A stretch of DNA of 25,000 nucleotides from Tubiluchus corallicola (Eukaryota > Priapulida > Priapulimorpha > Priapulimorphida > Tubiluchidae), in assembly GCA_030141605.1 (NCBI GenBank), contig JAQGDQ010000236.1, positions 1 through 25,000 on the forward strand. The letters are read 5' to 3'. The first letter of the stretch is position 1. Every line of letters begins with the position of its first letter. The notes below the pieces were generated by a model. The model saw only the letters and a list, made by a program, of their open reading frames with translations. It was not told the origin of the DNA and searched no databases. Both the position numbers and the translations under genes were made by a program. Of the stretch, positions 1-11,303 are shown piece after piece.

Positions 1-80
1 ATTTAGAATTCGCGGAAGGGCCACGGCGACCCGCTACGTGCGCTTTCCCGGACGCAACTCGAGATTTGTTCAAAATTTTG

Positions 81-235
81 ACCAAACAGCCTGCAGAAAA
101 AACCTTCTAGCGGCGCCTGGTTGGACTCTTGGGAGGAGATATATGACTCTTTAGAAAGAGAAAGAACAGGGCTACACGACGGTGTGGGCTATATTTTAGG
201 ACACGTTCACCGGGAGGAGTGACGATGAGTTAATT
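81..235 (+). repeat. Dispersed repeat, copy 1
   Basis: Shares an alignable block with 14396-14540: a GAGGGA-like start, ACTCTTT-rAAAGAGrA, GCTACACGrNG, and a GAGTTAATWA end. The shorter copy 9820-9920 matches its first part, including TTGACCAAACA. It may extend to the window edge. The source element is not recognised. Confidence 0.5.
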
Positions 236-2172
236 AGATGTTCCATTTTTGGCAATTTTCGCGCATTATCTGTAGAAAACTGCAGACGCAAAGCCATTGT
301 TGTGACGTCATCCATTGTACTTTGTCTGTAACCTTATAGCTTTAATTCAGTAAAAGCTGTCGCTGCTGCCTTTGCGTCATAAATGAGGACTAGGTAGAAT
401 GTTCGCGTATTATTGATTATACGAGTATTATACGCAAAATTTCTTGGGGGGGGGGGGCTTTGCTACTATAGTTATTATTTCTCATCTGTATATCTATCTA
501 ATCAAGTGTTACCTCGTCTACAAATGCTTAACGAATGTGTTAAAACATTTATCATTTCTTTGTACCGTACATCAGTTTACATCTTAATTACGAAATACTA
601 CTAACGCCCACTGTAACTCACATTAATCATTAGTTATATGTCTTACTAATTACTAATTACGTTTAATTGTTTTCTTACTACTAATTCTAGTGGCCTAACA
701 TAAGCTAGCTTCTTAGGTCTTTAGCGTAGAATTCACGAATTATATCCTAATTTTGTTGTATTAACAAAAAATTGATTATCATTGTACTTGTAATGCATAA
801 GTTTTTGTTTATTGCGAAATAAATCTATTGAAATGAATTGAATGTCTGTCCCGTAATCACAACCAGTATGAAGGACATAGGTTGTTCGCAATTTTAAAAT
901 ATATTAACGGCTACATTAATTAAATTAATTAGTAAAACACCTGCAGAATTTTCAATTAAAACATAAAAAACAAACGATAGTCCTGAGCAACATTTCGTCC
1001 TGAGCAAATATGGTCTATACACGATCAGCCGTAGTCATAGAATAGAGACTTATGTGAAAGCAAAAAGTTATGGCGATTCTCGAAACGCATTTTCAAATTG
1101 AAATTGTTAGAATTCGTATTTTTATCAAGGAGTATCAGTACTTCAATTTGCCTAAACTCTGCTCTTCACTCCTCTGTAAATTGACTGTAATGAGATTTAA
1201 CATTTGCACCAATTTCAGTTTCAGTTTGATTTTTGATTTGCATTTTGTTTCATTGCTAAATTACAAACCCGCAAAACATTTTGTTACAATTGGGGAGGGG
1301 GCTTTGTTTATATTCCAACTGACATTTGTGATCATTGGGCTAATTTAATAGTTTCTTGTATTTAATTGCCATAGCAGAATGGAAATTGCTAGAATTGTAG
1401 ATTAGGTAAATATTATACATAATGAAGCAACTATTTTTGTATGTGCCACAAATGAGCGATCAATTTACGCCGAGCTTATCTGAATCTTCAAGTATTAAAA
1501 TTAATGTAAGAAAGCTTGGTTCAGTGCACTTTGAAATGAAAGCGTACTTCTCCCTAGGGACAAGGCAAATTTAATTTGGCAGCGATGTCTGTTCCTTCTC
1601 ACATTACTTGTTCAAATCCACTATTAGTTTGCATACCCAACGCGCAAAAAGACCATCTTTGTGTCATTATTGCTCATCTGCAACTGGTTTGTTAATTTCA
1701 AAGACAGTCAGCCACAATTAGTTTCATCATAATTAATATCATTTACATTACAACATTTATCTAGTGCTAGGCAGTTATGTTAGTGGGCAGTATCAAGGTC
1801 TAGTATCTTTTCCTTATTCTTTACATTGTAGTAAATTTATTATGATGAAAAAGCAGACAAGTGAGGTCCAAAAAACGGTTTCTCTCGCCCGAGATTATTA
1901 TTAAGAGTCGCGCTTTTATTATTTACTTCTGCGTAATCTACACAATACACATTTATCTCAGAAAATGATTTCATCATGCAGGGAGTAATTAGTTCAGTTG
2001 AATCAAGTTTTTCTGTATAAATGCCAGAAAGACTTTTGAAGTCTTTGTCAGCTATTCAGGGCAGCTATTCATGTGTCTGGCAGCGGGCAGCCTTTCTTTG
2101 ATATCACATGCGCTTATTGTCATTTCTGCCTTTACGAACGCCTTCTGTGGCCGTAGTTAATAAGCTATTGTA
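236..2172. other. No gene recognised
   Basis: AT-rich sequence without a credible coding region; the short open frames lack splice context or recognisable motifs. It holds a perfect palindromic CRE (TGACGTCA, 303-310) and a run of 12 G residues at 446-457. No transcript can be assigned to either. Confidence 0.6.
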
Positions 2173-2600
2173 ACAAGAACAGTTGGGTTGCATTATTGAG
2201 ACGTTCAAACGCAACCGTGGATGATAACATTAGCACAATTTAACTCCGCACCAGATCAGGACCGCGCCACCTACAATATCTGCAACGGGACAAGAGCAGT
2301 TGGGTTGCATTATTGAGACGTTCAAACGCAACCGTGGATGATAGCATTAGCACAATTTAACTCCGCACCAGATCAGGACCGCGCCACCTACAATATCTTC
2401 AACGGGACAAGAGCAGTTGGATTGCATTATTGAGACGTTCAAACGCAACCGTGGATGATAACATTAACACAATTTAACTCCACATCAGATCAGGACCGCG
2501 CCACCTACAATATCTGCAACGGGACAAGAGCAGTTGGGTTGCATTATTGAGACGTTCAAACGCAACCGTGGATGATAGCATTAGCACAATTTAACTCCAC
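2173..2600. repeat. 117-bp tandem repeat, about 3.7 copies
   Basis: Copies start at 2173, 2290, 2407 and 2524, exactly 117 bp apart, and are nearly identical. Each contains the inverted pair GGTTGC/GCAACC about 20 bp apart. A diverged piece (GGTTGC followed by GTTATCGAGAC) recurs alone at 2875-2892. Confidence 0.95.
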
Positions 2601-2954
2601 ACTCTGCAAAAAACGAAAAAAACTTAATTGTCAATAAATTATATCTTGTTCTTTTGTGTTTAGCTGTTGCTGAGTCCGCGAAATCCGTGAAAAGAAAAAA
2701 ATCCGCGTGTTAATCCGCTTTCGTAAATCTGTAACATTCTTAAATCCTGTTTCGCTTAAAGTTCGCAAAAATTTGTGGACTTCCGGAAAAAACTCCCGTG
2801 GACTTTGACTCCGCTAACATGTGATTAAGACTCAATTTCATAAACATATTGTTATCAATCATAGTTGTTCTTTTGGTTGCGTTATCGAGACTCTATGACT
2901 CTAGAACAAATCAATTGAAGACTATAACTATTTTTTTACACTAATAGTGTAGTC
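2601..2954. other. No gene; possible decayed transposon end
   Basis: Repeated TCCGCG / TCCGTG / AATCCG strings between 2675 and 2815 give an unusual texture like hAT-type non-autonomous element remnants, but no terminal repeats can be defined. Confidence 0.25.
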
Positions 2955-3203
<249 letters not shown>

Positions 3204-5450
3204 GTGTTTATTCTCCAAAATTTATAACAACCAGTTTAAATATTACATAACAATTTTTACATTTACAGAAATACATATGGAGCATTTGTTACAATTTGAT
3301 GACACATACCTCGTGAAATCTGCACCCTATAGTTTTTCTAACAAATTATGAACAGGCAACTAATGAACTATTTACCTATATTGTAAACCGCACTGCTCGT
3401 TTATGTTTAAAAGTACACACGAATACAAAGCAAACATTCCATGAATTTGTATATATCATCAAAATTACCGAGTAAATCTCGAAAGTTACAAATTACAAAA
3501 TTACATAATTTACCTGCTAATGCTGTTCTTTTACAATTCAAAATGAAATGTTTTCAACCCTCAATTAGTAACACAGGTTTCCAAAACTCACACAATCTAT
3601 CTTCTCTAGGTTTATGATGCCAACGACCTTTTTCGATAGCTAAATCGTGAGATATTAATTACAAGCGTACTATGTTTCACAAGCATCAGTAAAGAATTTT
3701 TTCTCATCGCAAAACCCGGACACTAAACCTGGATTAATATTTACATAGTTACACGTATTTTGATTTCCTTGAGAAACCCGTAAATGGGGAACAATTCTTT
3801 AAATATTTTTTTATGATTCGCTTTCTGGTAATTGCAGTTCTGTACTTACCAACAAGAGATTTATAATTTACTGTCTTTACTATTCCGTTACATGATACTA
3901 TTCCAAAAAATCAATTTGCAGTTGTTCACATCATTGTCTAAAACACTGATACTGTACATGCAGCTGGAGAAGTTTTGTACTGCTTTGCACTGTTCTTAAT
4001 CACACTGCGTCTTCTCCAGAAAAGTTGGAGCTGAAAAGGGGTTATGGTTCATAAGGCATTTCGTTTAGATAACGTTATTATGGGTTTCACACGAATCCTG
4101 TATGCAAGCCCTATTGTTCTCTATTATGGGGAAATACGTAACACCTAATCAACAACGATCATGGCAATGCAACAGCTGAATGAGATTGCTCTATTCAGAC
4201 ACGTGTTATGATGATGATGATAAGTCTTTATTAGCCTCTTTTTGCAGGTAAAAATATCTGTACTAACGTTATACAATTTTACATAGACACTAGACAGAGT
4301 GAATACTACAATATTACATTTACGGATTCTGTAATTAGCATTTCTAATTTGTGCGTATAACATTTCTTACAGTGATATTAAACAAGAAGTATTGAAGTGC
4401 GTGCTAAAATCAAGGTTATTAATGCAACAAGTTTCCTGTGAAGTAACATAAAAATGCAAATAAATTGATATGCCAAATTATTAAATTCCAATTCAATGTT
4501 TAAATCCACGAGAGTTACAATCAGTAATCTCAAGAACTACACAAATTTAGTCACTATTTTACTAAAAATGAACAGCAGGATCTTAAAATAAAAGGGTCCT
4601 TTACAAAGTAGGTTAGTGCCGATATTAAATTTTCATTTTGGTCCAATACACAAGATTTAAATTTTCATTTCCCAGTTCGTTTAGTAGTGTATTTCGCTTA
4701 TTGTCTGTGCTAGGCAAGTGCTAGGCAATCTGTACTGGACAGTGCTGCCCTCTGAGGCAAGCAGACAGTTACCTCAACTTACCTGTAAGGTGATTTCATG
4801 GTTGATGACTTTAGGTACCTGGCTTTGTGAAATACTGCAGACACTTGGCCTTGATATGTTGGGTCTGGTCAAATGTAATTGATAGATTTGTGTCTTTAAA
4901 AGTAAATTATTGTTTCCTGCTGACTGCAGTTGCAATTGGTGTTTATTGTCTGTTACAGTTCTCTAATAGTGCTTTAATGTTTGGGCAAGGATGTAACTTG
5001 CTTTTATTTAATTTAATAATTTTTGCAGTTTTGATTAGCTACTGAAATTAACTGTATATGTGAAATGTTACTTCATGTAATTTGTTTGTGTATGTACTAA
5101 TTTGAAGTTATTATTTCCATAAAATATGCAGCAATTTATTTAGTTACATTTCTATATTTTTAACAGAATAAACAACTAATTTACGCACTTATATCTGGAC
5201 TTGATGTTTGGATTGGAGTGTTTGAGCATTCTTGGTCATTTGTGATGAAATGGGTTATGCATGCAACACAATCTGAATATTCATTAAGGCAGGTTCGCCC
5301 TAATATTTCTGCTCTGCTTTACTTCAAATGCTGCAAAACTGCCAAAGCATGTTAGATCACCATGAGTGTTTTTCGGACTAGTAAGAAGACACAAGTTATT
5401 CTGTTTAGGTAGGCGTGGTGTGTGTTTTAAGCCTATGATACAACAACACA
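3204..5450. other. No gene recognised
   Basis: AT-rich, with many stops in all frames. The short open frames at 4145-4363 (minus) and 4827-5045 (plus) show no domain or splice evidence. A GATGATGATGAT run lies near 4209. Confidence 0.55.
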
Positions 5451-6248
5451 TTCGCGTGTACATGGATGCGTAGCGGAAAGAGCTATTCTCCGCGTGTACA
5501 TGGATGCGTAGCGGAAAGGGCTATTCTCCGCGTGTACATGGATGCGTAGCGGAAAGGCTTATTCTCCGCGTATACATGGATGCGTAGCGGAAAGGGCTAT
5601 TCTCCGCGTGTACATGGATGCGTAGCGGAAAGGCTTATTCTCCGCATGTACATGGATGCGTAGCGGAAAGGGCTATTCTCCGCGTGTACATGGATGCGTA
5701 GCGGAAAGGCTTATTCTCCGCATGTACATGGATGCGTAGCGGAAAGGGCTATTCTCTGCGTGTACATGGATGCATAGCGGAAAGGGCTATTCTCCGCGTG
5801 TACATGGATGCGTAGCGGAAAGGGATAGCGGAAAGGGCTATTCTCCGCGTGTACATGGATGCGTAGCGGAAAGGCTTATTCTCCGCATTACATGGATGCG
5901 TAGCGGAAAGGGCTATTCTCCGCGTGTACATGGATGCGTAGCGGAAAGGCTTATTCTCCGCATGTACATGGATGCGTAGCGGAAAGGGCTATTCTCCGCG
6001 TGTACATGGATGCGTAGCGGAAAGGCTTATTCTCCGCATGTACATGGATGCGTGAAAGGGCTCCCGCGTACATGGAGTAGCGGAAAGGGCTATTCTCCGC
6101 GTGTACATGGATGCGTAGCGGAAAGGGCTATTCTCCGCGTGTACATGGATGCGTAGCGGAAAGGGCTATTCTCCGCGTGTACATGGATGCGTAGCGGAAA
6201 GGGCTATTCTCCGCGTGTTCATGGATGCGTAGCGGAAAGGGCTATTCT
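5451..6248. repeat. 37/38-bp minisatellite, about 21 copies
   Basis: The unit is GTACATGGATGCGTAGCGG followed by an AAAGG-CTATTCTCCGC stretch. Two variants alternate through the middle of the array: 38 bp with GGGCTATT...CGCGTG, and 37 bp with GGCTTATT...CGCATG. This gives a 75-bp higher-order period. The right end is four or more homogeneous 38-bp units. Irregular units occur near 5820 and 6050. It is GC-rich compared with its surroundings. Confidence 0.95.
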
Positions 6249-6291
6249 GGCTGGGCTGAGTCAATCAGGCATGCCACATGTGCCAGTAATG

Positions 6292-6395
6292 GTGATGATA
6301 TCGGACTGGGTGGGTTAGGGACCCCTGGGGTTAATCCTGTGGGTCGGGATTAAAACCCGGGGTCCCTCAACCACTCATTCCGATAACATCATCAC
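6292..6395. repeat. Long imperfect hairpin with B-box-like loop end
   Basis: Arms 6292-6337 and 6347-6395 are reverse complements at about 39 of 46 positions, with one 3-nt bulge and a 9-nt loop. A small 6-bp hairpin (GGGTAA/TTACCC, 6406-6422) follows. On the minus strand, GGTTTTAATCC near the loop resembles a polymerase III B box. It may be a foldback element, a tRNA-derived repeat, or a structured transcript. Confidence 0.6.
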
Positions 6396-6422
6396 TACTT
6401 GTGGCGGGTAATGTTTTTACCC

Positions 6423-9000
6423 TCCCTAGAATAAATCTTCTGTATTATTGATTAGTAACTTGAAAACATTGGCTGTTATTATCTATTGCGTGCACGACGG
6501 CCATCTCCGGTTAATTAATGCAACAACACATCAGTGGATGAACAAAGCGTTTCTTATTAGTTAATTTTTTAGTGAGAGGATTCAATACGTGTGGGTGTCA
6601 CGAAAAACTAGTATGTAGCTGATGCCTTGTCTGAGGCAAAAGTTTTTAAAATGTCACTTTTGTAATCAGTTTTACTTTTCTCTTTCAAAAAACTTGTTTT
6701 GTTAATTTTGAGAGTTGACTCAAACTTTATATTTCTTTGATCTTCAGTAATAATAAAACACAATATGCTGGCTGACACTGATTTCACAATAAGCACGTGC
6801 TGAATTGGTAATTAACTCGCTGGGGTTCCTCGTGGAACAATAGGCAGCTGGCTACCTGCGCAAAATCCTAGCTAGATGTCATTAGTTGATGTTCACATGT
6901 CAAGCGATTCATATTACATGACATTTAAGAATTGCCAAGCATTGTGATAATAAGCCATTACCGCAAGGGTAATAACGTAAGGAGACTACTACACCTACAC
7001 ATTGTGTTTCTTTAATGTGATTAGGTGAAGAAGAGGGACAAAAGAGGACGAAAAACCGGAGAAAAAGAGAGAGAGAGAGAGACCACCTTATTATGAATTA
7101 TTTTAACTTTAATCAAAACAGTGTCTGAGTTTACTATAAATTGTTAGTGGATAAACATGTGACTAAACTAACTAAAACATGTAACAGCGAATACTTTCAG
7201 CTATATAAGTTAAAGTAGATCAGAATATTTCTTAATGAAATCTCTACTCAAACTCTGGCTCACTCTTTCTGGACGTCGCAGATTGATAACTGTAACATTC
7301 TTCTTTATAATATTCTGGCGAATCAGTTAGCTAAACTATAGCAAACTCTTGCAAACTTTGCAGCTAGATTAGTATCATTTCTACTCAGGTTTGAGCATAC
7401 CACACATATTCTGGTTCAATTATACTGGTGTCCGTAGAGTTTTGTATAAGGTTTAAAACTTACTTATTGTTTTTAGAGATCTTCAAACTTTGTGTCAGCG
7501 TACAATATGTAACTTCCTTTAATTGGTTAGAAGCTCAAAGTATGGTCTAAGATGTAATTACGGTAAAAATGTAATTACCCTAAAAGTAAATTACCACTTT
7601 TGGTCACAAATCATCACTGTAAAACGACCTACCCATTGAATTTTTATAGATTAGATTCTGATGATAATTTCGAGTTAAACGTTGTTTGAAAACACAATTT
7701 TAAACAATTTTTAGCCTAAATTAACGCAATTTGCATTTTTGTCTGCATTATATGTAACTGTTGTTAGTTTTAGTATGTATCACTGTGTAAAGTGCACTAA
7801 AATATTGTAACGATAATTAGTGCGCTATGACATCATGTGTCATGTGTCACTTACCGATTAAAATTCAGTAGTCAAAGTGTGGAATAAATTAGAGTACTGT
7901 GTATAAACAGAGTCGTATGTTCAAGCTTTAAACGCGTCAATATTTTCTACATGACAATATATTGATCTTTTCTGGTCAATATATGTGGTCAGTATATTGA
8001 CCACATACAATTTTGGGCCGAGGGTTTGACCAAAATCGCTGTTGTTGATAATGGTGGTGGTGGTGGTGGTGATGTTGGGGAACGACCTAATTTGTATAGA
8101 CCTTCATGAAACTTTATACAAACACGAATTTTGCATCGATTTCAAATGCAGAATTTGACTTCTACAAAAATAGCCGATTGTGCTAATTATTGTCTGTCAA
8201 AATGAGCGACGATAAGTGTATAAATAAAAAGCATCTTTGTCTTTTTGACTGACAAAGTCAGGAAACCTATTAGTCATTTTGAATTCAAAATGGCAGCTAT
8301 AACATCATCTAAAGCTCCAATAGCCATGAAACTTTACAGTAACATACTAGAAAAAAACAGCATTTATCTGCCACCAGTAATAACACCATTTCCGAAAAAA
8401 ATCTATTGCCCTGCCGAATTGCAAAGGATCGTCATGAAACTTTATAGGATACTGTTGTGGGTTATGTTGCAAGCTGAGGCACCTACCCAATTGTGACATC
8501 AGTCCACAAGATTCCATAAGATTTGTAAAGTTTCTGGAGTTAAGTAATTACGATCACAACACAAATATCCGACTGCCTGCACTGTAATGTCTGTGAAGTA
8601 GATAGGTTGTTAATAGCATATAAGAGCACTTATCCCTTTTGTGTGTCTTTTCATTGAAAGTTCACTGCTGGTTGATAACTCTAGGGTTGTCAAACTTGTG
8701 ACTTGTTCTTCAAGGTATCAGCGCTTACTGGTTTCAAAGGCCAGTAAGGACAGGTACACATGATCACATCTAAATTAATATGCAGTTGAATCTAAGTTCT
8801 TAGACTAGTACATTGTGTAATAAGTTTAGAGACGATTTAGGTTTATTTTGTTCAAATGTGAAATTTTATTTTTTAAGTGTATTTTTTGTCAGGAAATGTG
8901 TGCATACTATTGATATTAGCATGACAGTTTTTGATAGTTTTGGTTTAATATCTCATTTAGCCACAATAAGAAGTGAACACAAATGATTTTAATATTACGA
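6423..9000. other. No gene recognised; small repeats and a switch-like hairpin pair
   Basis: Contains a GA run (about 7066-7081), a TGG run (about 8052-8070) and two alternative hairpins at 7974-8007. A 15-mer (GTGAAGAAGAGGGAC, 7025-7039) recurs exactly at 9728-9742. CATGAAACTTTA occurs near 8106, 8326 and 8433. The plus-strand open frame 8245-8496 has no recognisable motif. Confidence 0.5.
7974..8007. repeat. Two overlapping, mutually exclusive hairpins
   Basis: GGTCAATATA (7974-7983) can pair with TATATTGACC (7993-8002). Alternatively TATGTGGTCA (7982-7991) pairs with TGACCACATA (7998-8007). Both stems are perfect 10-bp stems and share 7998-8002. Confidence 0.6.
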
Positions 9001-9008
9001 TTACACAT

Positions 9009-9014
9009 TTTATT
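9009..9014 (-). terminator. Second candidate poly(A) signal of the neurotrophin gene
   Basis: AATAAA on the minus strand about 240 nt beyond the stop, in AT-rich sequence. Confidence 0.4.
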
Positions 9015-9237
9015 CCATTGTCCGTACAATCAAGATTAGAAATTCGTATACTCCTATTTTAGTAAATCCATCCTGATTAATAACAATAACTACTTCCTAC
9101 AATGGAGAGATAAACGAAATCTACAGCAATTTCCAGTATTCTTCATGCAAACACACGTATAAACAAGCAGGCAAAAACATCATTCTAGGCTTTCATCAGT
9201 AAACAACGCACCCTGATAAGTAGAAATTCATGCCCAA

Positions 9238-9243
9238 TTTATT
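9238..9243 (-). terminator. Candidate poly(A) signal of the neurotrophin gene (first of two)
   Basis: AATAAA is read on the minus strand only a few bases after the stop codon. A second AATAAA at 9014-9009 would give a more usual 3' untranslated region of roughly 240 nt. Which one is used cannot be decided from sequence. Confidence 0.4.
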
Positions 9244-9250
9244 TATCTTT

Positions 9251-9413
9251 TTAAAAAGTCGAGAACGTATCCATTGACAGTGTAGAGATACCACAGTTGC
9301 AAGCTGTAGCTACTTTTATATATCTCCGGTCGGGTTTGGATGTTGTATTACTCTCCTTTACGTAGACGTACGCCATCACGTAGCCTGCTTGAGTTTCACA
9401 TCTAGACATATAC
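9251..9413 (-). CDS. Neurotrophin exon 4: second half of the cystine knot and C-terminus
   Basis: The exon completes Arg207 and encodes residues 208-260. The acceptor is a pyrimidine-rich tract ending in ACAG (9417-9414), phase 2. It carries Cys212, Cys245 and Cys247, ending in the family-typical C-x-C. The loop between Cys212 and Cys245 is 32 residues, longer than the 27 of NGF, and includes sequon N229-T-T. Thirteen residues follow the last cysteine. The TAA stop is at 9253-9251. Confidence 0.92.
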
Positions 9414-11259
9414 CTGTAACAAATAAGAGACATTGAGAGTTACTTATGAATTCATATGGAGAGTGCACGGCAAAAAAGGCACAGGTAAAAATGACAGGAA
9501 AAATGGTACGGTAAAATGCGCAAGAAAAAAGGGCACAAATAGAAAATGGAAAAAACTGGCACACTATTAAAATGCGAGTTTGGGGTTAGGGTTACAGTGG
9601 TTGATAATTAATTTTGTCATTTTTATCTCTACCAAGGGAGTTATGCTTCAACGCTGTTTGTTTGCTTGGTTTTTTTATTAAAAAGCAGTAAGACAATTAC
9701 GCGAAAAACTACTTTCCACGAAACTTTGTGAAGAAGAGGGACGGGAATACGAAAGGTTTTCGACGTAATCTCCTGGAGAGGGGAAAAGGTAAAAACTGCC
9801 AAAATGGGAATTTATTCGCCACAAAACTTGACCAAACACCACGTACAAATGATATTCGTGGAGTCCTCAGAGGGAGTGTTATAGCTATTTGGAAAGAGGA
9901 GGAGTTGGCTACAAGATAGGGTAATTTTTTTCATTATCTCAACCAGGACAAACAGCTTCAAGTTAGTTACAAATTTCATGTAGAGAAATTTTCGCTTGGA
10001 AAACTGTGTAACGCTGTCTATAACCTTTGATTACACATGATTATAGGTTTATAAGCTGAGATAGTACCTAGATATGTACATTTGTCAGTCTATTACCATT
10101 TGCAAATGGTTAAATCAATGTAGACAACACAATGTGCAATGTTCGTGCATTACTAACTAAAATTCTATTCGAAGAACCAAATATTTGGCGAGGTCTTAGT
10201 GGTCTATATAGTACTTACATAAGTATATTTTGTATGTTTGCTTGTTTATCTTTGTTTTACATTTTTTCTATCAAAAAAAATTAGTCGAACATGTGTCAGG
10301 ATTTTTCGCTTTTCCTACTCAGCGCTTTCTAGTTTTATTTTGTAGAGATAATTTACATCGAAATAACATTATGTGCCATTTTGCCTGTGTCATTTTTACC
10401 TGTACCATTTTTACCTGTGCCATGAACATATTTTTTCATACAAGGACAGACAATGACCTTATACAAATAAAGTTAATTTTGTTAATTTTTATATCTTTGA
10501 GTATCGTTAAAGACAGCCAACTCTCCAAGAAGCACTTTAGCGTTATCTTCATCAATGTATAATCAGCAAAGTTTACGTCAGAACACAGGAGACAAAAATT
10601 AGAATCATCAGTAAGAGGTGCGAATCCCACGCGGGCGTGAAAAATATCCTCTTTTAGTAGATTAGTTTCATAAGACGTAAGTGAGCATGTAGTGGGCATG
10701 CATGAGAGGTTGTGTATTGTGTTTCACACTTAGCATATTAGTCACATAACATGCTAGCACCATCACAATACTTGAGGGTACTGATTAGCTTTTTGCTCAC
10801 CAACAAATGACTTCATAAGGTAAAAATTTTGCAATAAAGAAAACTTTCCCTGAGAACATATCTGTTTAAAGTGCAGTTCATTTAAGCTAATTCGGTGTTA
10901 CTGTATTTTATGAGCATGTCAACTCTATATTGATATTAGTCCGAGTTAAATAATTTGTGTCTATTCTTAGACGGTGGCCATTAAGTACTGCGCCTGTGAA
11001 TGGTGAATGCTCTCCAACCACCACTGAGAAAAAATCACCGAGCTCTTCCATCTCAGAGGTAATTTATGTCAATATATAGGACAAAATATTGCAGATGTGG
11101 TACTTGCCATGGCAGTTAGTTTGTTTAAGTGAATGAGTTTTCTGTTATTACTGCTTACAGCAGAATTTTCTTGATTTACCCCAGTTTTTATTATTTCTTT
11201 GTGCCTTTTTGTTTTTTTAATAACTCGCACACGCATGTGTGTGTGAGTGTGAGTGTGAG

Positions 11260-11303
<44 letters not shown>

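Noticed and set aside
5749-5979. Open frames on both strands within the minisatellite
   Set aside because: They follow the 37/38-bp units and break at every length change; no start context or homology.
7659-7690. Possible hammerhead ribozyme core (CTGATGA)
   Set aside because: The required GAAA core and flanking stems are missing.
9376-9564. Minus-strand open frame overlapping neurotrophin exon 4 in another frame
   Set aside because: Shadow frame crossing the subrepeats of the foldback arm; no homology.
10600-10700. tRNA-like B box GGTGCGAATCCC near 10617
   Set aside because: No matching A box, acceptor stem or other tRNA arms; at most a tRNA-derived repeat scrap.
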